DNA of 7,911 nt, taken from contig JAJZSX010000048.1 of assembly GCA_021849435.1 (NCBI GenBank), positions 3,187 to 11,097 on the forward strand. Reading direction: 5' to 3'. The notes under the pieces were generated by a model. The model was not told the origin of the DNA and ran no database searches. It saw nothing but the letters and a program-made list of their open reading frames with translations. Origin of the DNA: Actinomycetes bacterium. Its GTDB lineage: Bacteria; Actinomycetota; Acidimicrobiia; Acidimicrobiales; RAAP-2. Positions 5,763 through 7,911 of the stretch are shown piece after piece. Every line of letters starts with the position of its first letter. The stretch's first letter is position 1. Made by a program: the position numbers and the translations under genes.

Positions 5763-5781
5763 TCCCTCCTGGTGGGGGATT
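5753..5781 (+). repeat. Right copy of inverted flanking element with C/G hairpin
   Basis: The segment starts with the third TTTGTCCAAA and continues through AATCCC (5761-5766) to GGGATT (5776-5781). With one G-T pair the stem reaches 8 base pairs around a CTGGT loop. It is the inverted counterpart of 3911-3938 (21 of 28 positions equal). On the minus strand the flanking bases are not T-rich beyond the stem, so a terminator for the ATPase gene is possible but not strongly indicated. Confidence 0.5.
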
Positions 5782-5869
5782 CACGAAAGTCAGGGGTCAA
5801 GTGGCATTTGGGTTCTGGTACTCCGCTGGAGCGGCTGCTAACTGACGGCGATCCTGATCAGGGAGTATC

Positions 5870-5903
5870 GAAACGGTTCGACGGTCTGGTGCGCAGCCGT
5901 TTC
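5870..5903. promoter_or_regulatory. Candidate operator upstream of the XRE-type gene
   Basis: GAAACGG (5870-5876) and CCGTTTC (5897-5903) are perfect 7-base inverted arms with a 20-base spacer. The right arm overlaps the place where a -35 box would lie for the TATGCT -10 box at 5923-5928. Toxin-antitoxin pairs with an XRE protein as first gene are usually self-repressed through such sites, so autoregulation is a reasonable inference. Confidence 0.4.
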
Positions 5904-5919
5904 CTTGAAGTGCTCTTAC

Positions 5920-5928
5920 TGGTATGCT
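5920..5928 (+). promoter_or_regulatory. Candidate extended -10 promoter of the XRE/nucleotidyltransferase pair
   Basis: TGGTATGCT (5920-5928) fits an extended -10 pattern (TG, one base, TANNNT). A transcript starting near 5935 would have a leader of only about 7 bases before the ATG at 5942. An ATG at 5924 lies inside this -10 box, so if the promoter is real that upstream start cannot be used. Confidence 0.45.
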
Positions 5929-5941
5929 TTCTACTACCACT

Positions 5942-6547
5942 ATGAATCCAGTTCGAGAACTCCTGGAAGACCTGAAGCGAGGTAGCGGCCTCTCCTGGCG
6001 CGAGCTCGCGCGCCGCGCTGGGACTGCTCACTCCGCGCTCATTGATTACGCGAAGGGGCGCCACGACCCGGGCTTCGCGACGCTGCAACGCGTGGCCCAT
6101 GCTGCCGGCTACGACCTCGTCATGGAGGTCCGCCCACGGCTCACCAATCCCGAGATTCGTACATTGGAGATGCACCGGGCGATCGCGACCAAGATCGGCG
6201 CCGATCCTGAGGGCACCCTCGCCATCGCGCGCGCGAACCTCGCGACGGCGCGGACTGCGGATACGAACGGGAATACGACGCCCTACCTCGACACCTGGGA
6301 AGCACTCATCGAGGGCCCCCTCGATCGCTTGATCCGAGTCATGAACTCAACTGATCAGGCGGCTCGCGACCTCCGTCAGGCATCACCCTTCGCCGGCGTG
6401 CTCAGTGACGACGATCGCCTCGGCGTAATGATGCGAACGGATGGGGCGCGGCTCTCGTCGAGTTCGGGCCGGTCGTTGGAAGAAGTTCGTGACGAGCTGA
6501 GGACGGCGATCCTCGCCGGTCGCGAGCTGGTTCGCGACGGCGTGTGA
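5942..6547 (+). CDS. XRE-type helix-turn-helix protein, probable antitoxin of a nucleotidyltransferase pair
   Basis: From the ATG at 5942 the product has 201 residues. Residues ~17-59 are an XRE/Cro helix-turn-helix (LSWRELARRAGTAHSALIDY, then KGRHDPGFATLQRVAHAAGYDL). The rest is a mainly helical, charged domain with a distinctive segment LRQASPFAGVLSDDDRLGVM, which I recognise from actinobacterial proteins paired with nucleotidyltransferases; its function is not established. The gene overlaps the next by four bases (GTGA, 6544-6547), so the two are coupled. By analogy with AbiEi/AbiEii and MenA-type systems it would be the antitoxin and self-repressor, but this is inference. An in-frame ATG at 5924 would add six residues; it lies inside a good -10 box and has no Shine-Dalgarno sequence, so I prefer 5942. 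Confidence 0.75.
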   Translation: MNPVRELLEDLKRGSGLSWRELARRAGTAHSALIDYAKGRHDPGFATLQRVAHAAGYDLVMEVRPRLTNPEIRTLEMHRAIATKIGADPEGTLAIARANLATARTADTNGNTTPYLDTWEALIEGPLDRLIRVMNSTDQAARDLRQASPFAGVLSDDDRLGVMMRTDGARLSSSSGRSLEEVRDELRTAILAGRELVRDGV

Positions 6548-7155
6548 AGCGCGAACAACTCGAACACCTCGTTCGTGCGGCGGGCGACGTACTTGGCGAA
6601 GATGCGGTCATCGTTGCCGGATCACAGGCCGCATTGGCTCAGTTCCCTGAGGGGCTGCCGCGTTTGGCGACGCTCTCGCGAGAAGCCGACCTGCTCGCGC
6701 TGGATGATCCTGATGACACCAAAGCGCTGCGTATCAACGGAGCAATCGGCGAGGACACCCAGTTTGACGCCACGTACGGCTACTACGCCGAGGGTGTCGG
6801 CCGAGAACTACTCGTCTTGCCCCGAGACTGGGAGGAGCGGGCGGTCCATATAGTCGCTCACGGGCAGAAGGACGTCACCGGGATTGTCCCAGAGATCCAC
6901 GATTTGGCTGTCGCCAAGATCGCCGCAGGGCGCGACAAGGACTTCCAATGGGCGCGGGCACTCATCCAGTCGGGCCATCTTCGACCCGAGATCCTCCTCG
7001 AGCGCGCCGCTCAGGCACCCCTTCAGCCGCATCAGCGGCGCTTCATCATGGCAGTGGCGGAGGGAGCGCAGAGTCCGGGGCGTCGTTCCCGGCGTAATCT
7101 ACGTCGCCTGCGTGCGCTTTTGGAGCAGCCCGACGATCTCGAGCGGCCGACCTGA
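6544..7155 (+). CDS. Nucleotidyltransferase-fold protein (DUF6036-like), probable toxin or effector
   Basis: A GTG start overlapping the preceding stop gives 203 residues. Residues ~22-49 fit the nucleotidyltransferase signature: a strand ending in VAGSQAAL (Gly26-Ser27), then SREADLLAL, where Glu47 and Asp49 stand at the metal-binding pair. The later stretch EIHDLAVAKIAAGRDKDFQWARAL (117-140) matches the conserved block of DUF6036/AbiEii-like proteins (catalytic-type Lys125, then Lys132-Asp133). The C-terminus is Arg-rich. Such proteins use the same fold as AbiEii and MenA toxins, which transfer nucleotides, in MenA3 to tRNA. The first acidic residue is Glu rather than the usual Asp. Its pairing with an XRE-type gene supports a type IV-like toxin-antitoxin or phage-defence role; its activity and target are unknown. 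Confidence 0.75.
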   Translation: MKREQLEHLVRAAGDVLGEDAVIVAGSQAALAQFPEGLPRLATLSREADLLALDDPDDTKALRINGAIGEDTQFDATYGYYAEGVGRELLVLPRDWEERAVHIVAHGQKDVTGIVPEIHDLAVAKIAAGRDKDFQWARALIQSGHLRPEILLERAAQAPLQPHQRRFIMAVAEGAQSPGRRSRRNLRRLRALLEQPDDLERPT

Positions 7156-7288
7156 TCTCGGCGCGCAGGTCGCGTGCCGGACCAATCTGGTGCCCGAAGG
7201 GCGAATCGTCAGCAGCGGTATCTCCAGCGACCGCGCGACATCCGTGCCCGGTGCTGTAATGCCGAGGGGCGCGCGTGACGTATAGAGA

Positions 7289-7807
7289 GTGATGGTGACA
7301 ATCAGGTCAATGGGCCACGATGAGCGCTTCGAGGAGTTCTTCCGAATGCACTATGAGCGTGTTCGGCGCTACGTGGCGCGGCGCACGTCCGCCGGTCTGG
7401 TCGATGACGTGACGAGTGCAGCCTTCACCGTGGCCTGGCGCAAGTTCGATACCGTTGACGAGCCCTCGATCGCTTGGGTCATGCGAATTGCCAGCCTCGA
7501 GTTGGCGAACGTCCGTCGTAAGGAGCTGCGGCGACACGGCCGCGAGCGTTCGTGGTTAGAGCGCCCCGCCGAGCCGGTCGCGGCGACTGATCACGAGATG
7601 CTCGCCGCCGCACTCGATGACCTCTCTGACACCGACCGCGAGATCGTGCGTCTGGTCCACTGGGACGAACTGGCACGCGGCGAGATCGCCGAGGTCCTCG
7701 GCGTCAGTGTGGGTGCGGTCAACGTCCGCTACCACCGTGCCCTGAGCCGGCTGGAGGCTCGACTTCACGCTCACGAGACAAACACAACACAGGAGGTTCC
7801 CCGATGA
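7289..7807 (+). CDS. ECF-type RNA polymerase sigma factor
   Basis: The product is at most 172 residues, with a sigma region 2 (~13-80: FEEFFRMHYERVRRYVARRT, then VDDVTSAAFTVAWRKF, the polymerase-binding and -10 recognition part) and a region 4 helix-turn-helix (~104-158: LDDLSDTDREIVRLVHWDEL, then IAEVLGVSVGAVNVRYHRALSRL). There is no region 3 and no C-terminal extension, so it is a minimal ECF sigma. The start is uncertain: GTG 7289, ATG 7292 and ATG 7310 are in frame and none has a strong Shine-Dalgarno sequence. ATG 7310 begins MGHDERFEEFF and gives a more typical N-terminus. Its stop overlaps the start of the next gene (ATGA, 7804-7807), so the two are coupled, as is usual for ECF sigma and anti-sigma or accessory protein pairs. 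The controlled stress response cannot be inferred. Confidence 0.9.
   Translation: MMVTIRSMGHDERFEEFFRMHYERVRRYVARRTSAGLVDDVTSAAFTVAWRKFDTVDEPSIAWVMRIASLELANVRRKELRRHGRERSWLERPAEPVAATDHEMLAAALDDLSDTDREIVRLVHWDELARGEIAEVLGVSVGAVNVRYHRALSRLEARLHAHETNTTQEVPR
7791..7796 (+). promoter_or_regulatory. Strong ribosome binding site of the sigma partner gene
   Basis: A perfect AGGAGG lies 7 bases before the ATG at 7804, inside the last codons of the sigma gene. It is the strongest site in the window and fixes the start of the overlapping downstream gene. Confidence 0.85.
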
Positions 7808-7911
7808 CGCACGACCTGGACCGCATGATCCGCGAGCTCGACCCCGCGCGGTCACTCGACACTGGTGACGTCGACGCCGCCTGGCGTGACCTGACGAGTC
7901 GTGTCGCCGTT
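7804..7911 (+). CDS. Start of the sigma factor partner protein (3' truncated)
   Basis: The first 36 codons are present (MTHDLDRMIRELDPARSLD, then TGDVDAAWRDLTSRVAV) and the gene runs off the window. The opening, a short acidic helix with LDPARSL, resembles membrane proteins encoded directly after ECF sigma genes in actinobacteria, which usually carry one transmembrane span after about 50-80 residues. It is therefore a candidate anti-sigma or sigma-linked membrane protein, but no diagnostic motif (such as a zinc-binding HxxxCxxC) is present in the visible part. The overlap with the sigma gene and the perfect AGGAGG make the start secure. Confidence 0.6.
   Translation, partial: MTHDLDRMIRELDPARSLDTGDVDAAWRDLTSRVAV

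Larger units (their letters stand above)
5620..5922. other. Gene-free regulatory-looking stretch of about 300 bases
   Basis: No credible gene is seen; short frames here are unlike known proteins and are internally repetitive because of the repeats. The stretch holds a perfect 12-base palindrome GGAGTGCACTCC (5674-5685), the three TTTGTCCAAA repeats (5718-5762), a C/G hairpin (5761-5781), a perfect 10-base palindrome CCTGATCAGG (5853-5862), and an inverted repeat over the probable promoter of the next gene (5870-5903). Confidence 0.5.

Noticed and set aside
5531..5845. Plus-strand frame of 104 codons over the ATPase end and the TTTGTCCAAA region
   Set aside because: Half of it overlaps the ATPase in another frame, and the rest translates the DNA repeats; there is no ribosome site or domain.

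Overview
The window is GC-rich (roughly 60% or more by eye) and its protein families point to a high-GC actinobacterium, possibly from a deep lineage. The signs are an AzlCD exporter with a divergent Lrp/AsnC regulator, a secreted SGNH hydrolase with six cysteines, a DUF234-type ATPase whose best-remembered relatives are actinobacterial, and an ECF sigma factor overlapping a partner gene. Several genes lack a Shine-Dalgarno sequence and may have very short or absent leaders, which also fits actinobacteria. No ribosomal RNA, tRNA, insertion-sequence transposase, integrase or CRISPR array was seen.

Layout. The first 146 bases are the 3' end of an unidentified gene. On the minus strand, azlD and azlC (209-1257) form a two-gene amino-acid exporter operon. 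It faces a plus-strand Lrp/AsnC regulator (1340-1789) across an AT-rich control region holding a palindrome, the same arrangement of functions as azlB-azlCD of Bacillus subtilis. A small protein of unknown function (2069-2323) follows, possibly coupled to a 20-codon leader ORF. After a gene-free stretch comes a secreted SGNH/GDSL-type hydrolase (2746-3681).

The accessory part runs from about 3,682 to 7,155. It holds a gene-poor, repeat-rich 500-base stretch, then a DUF234-type P-loop ATPase (4188-5619) broken by one extra base just after its Walker A region. A 300-base regulatory-looking region follows, with three TTTGTCCAAA repeats. Last is an overlapping pair, an XRE-type DNA-binding protein and a nucleotidyltransferase-fold protein, which looks like a type IV (AbiE-like) toxin-antitoxin or defence pair. 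The gaps on either side of the ATPase gene carry related elements (TTTRTCCAAATCCC plus a C/G hairpin) in opposite orientations, so the ATPase may sit on, or have been moved by, a small non-autonomous element.

The window ends with an ECF sigma factor (7289-7807) overlapping by four bases the start of a partner gene, probably an anti-sigma-like or sigma-linked membrane protein, cut by the window edge.

The most promising leads are the inverted flanking elements, the phased TTTGTCCAAA array, the XRE/nucleotidyltransferase pair and the single-base break in the ATPase. All family names come from reading the translated sequence; no database search was run.
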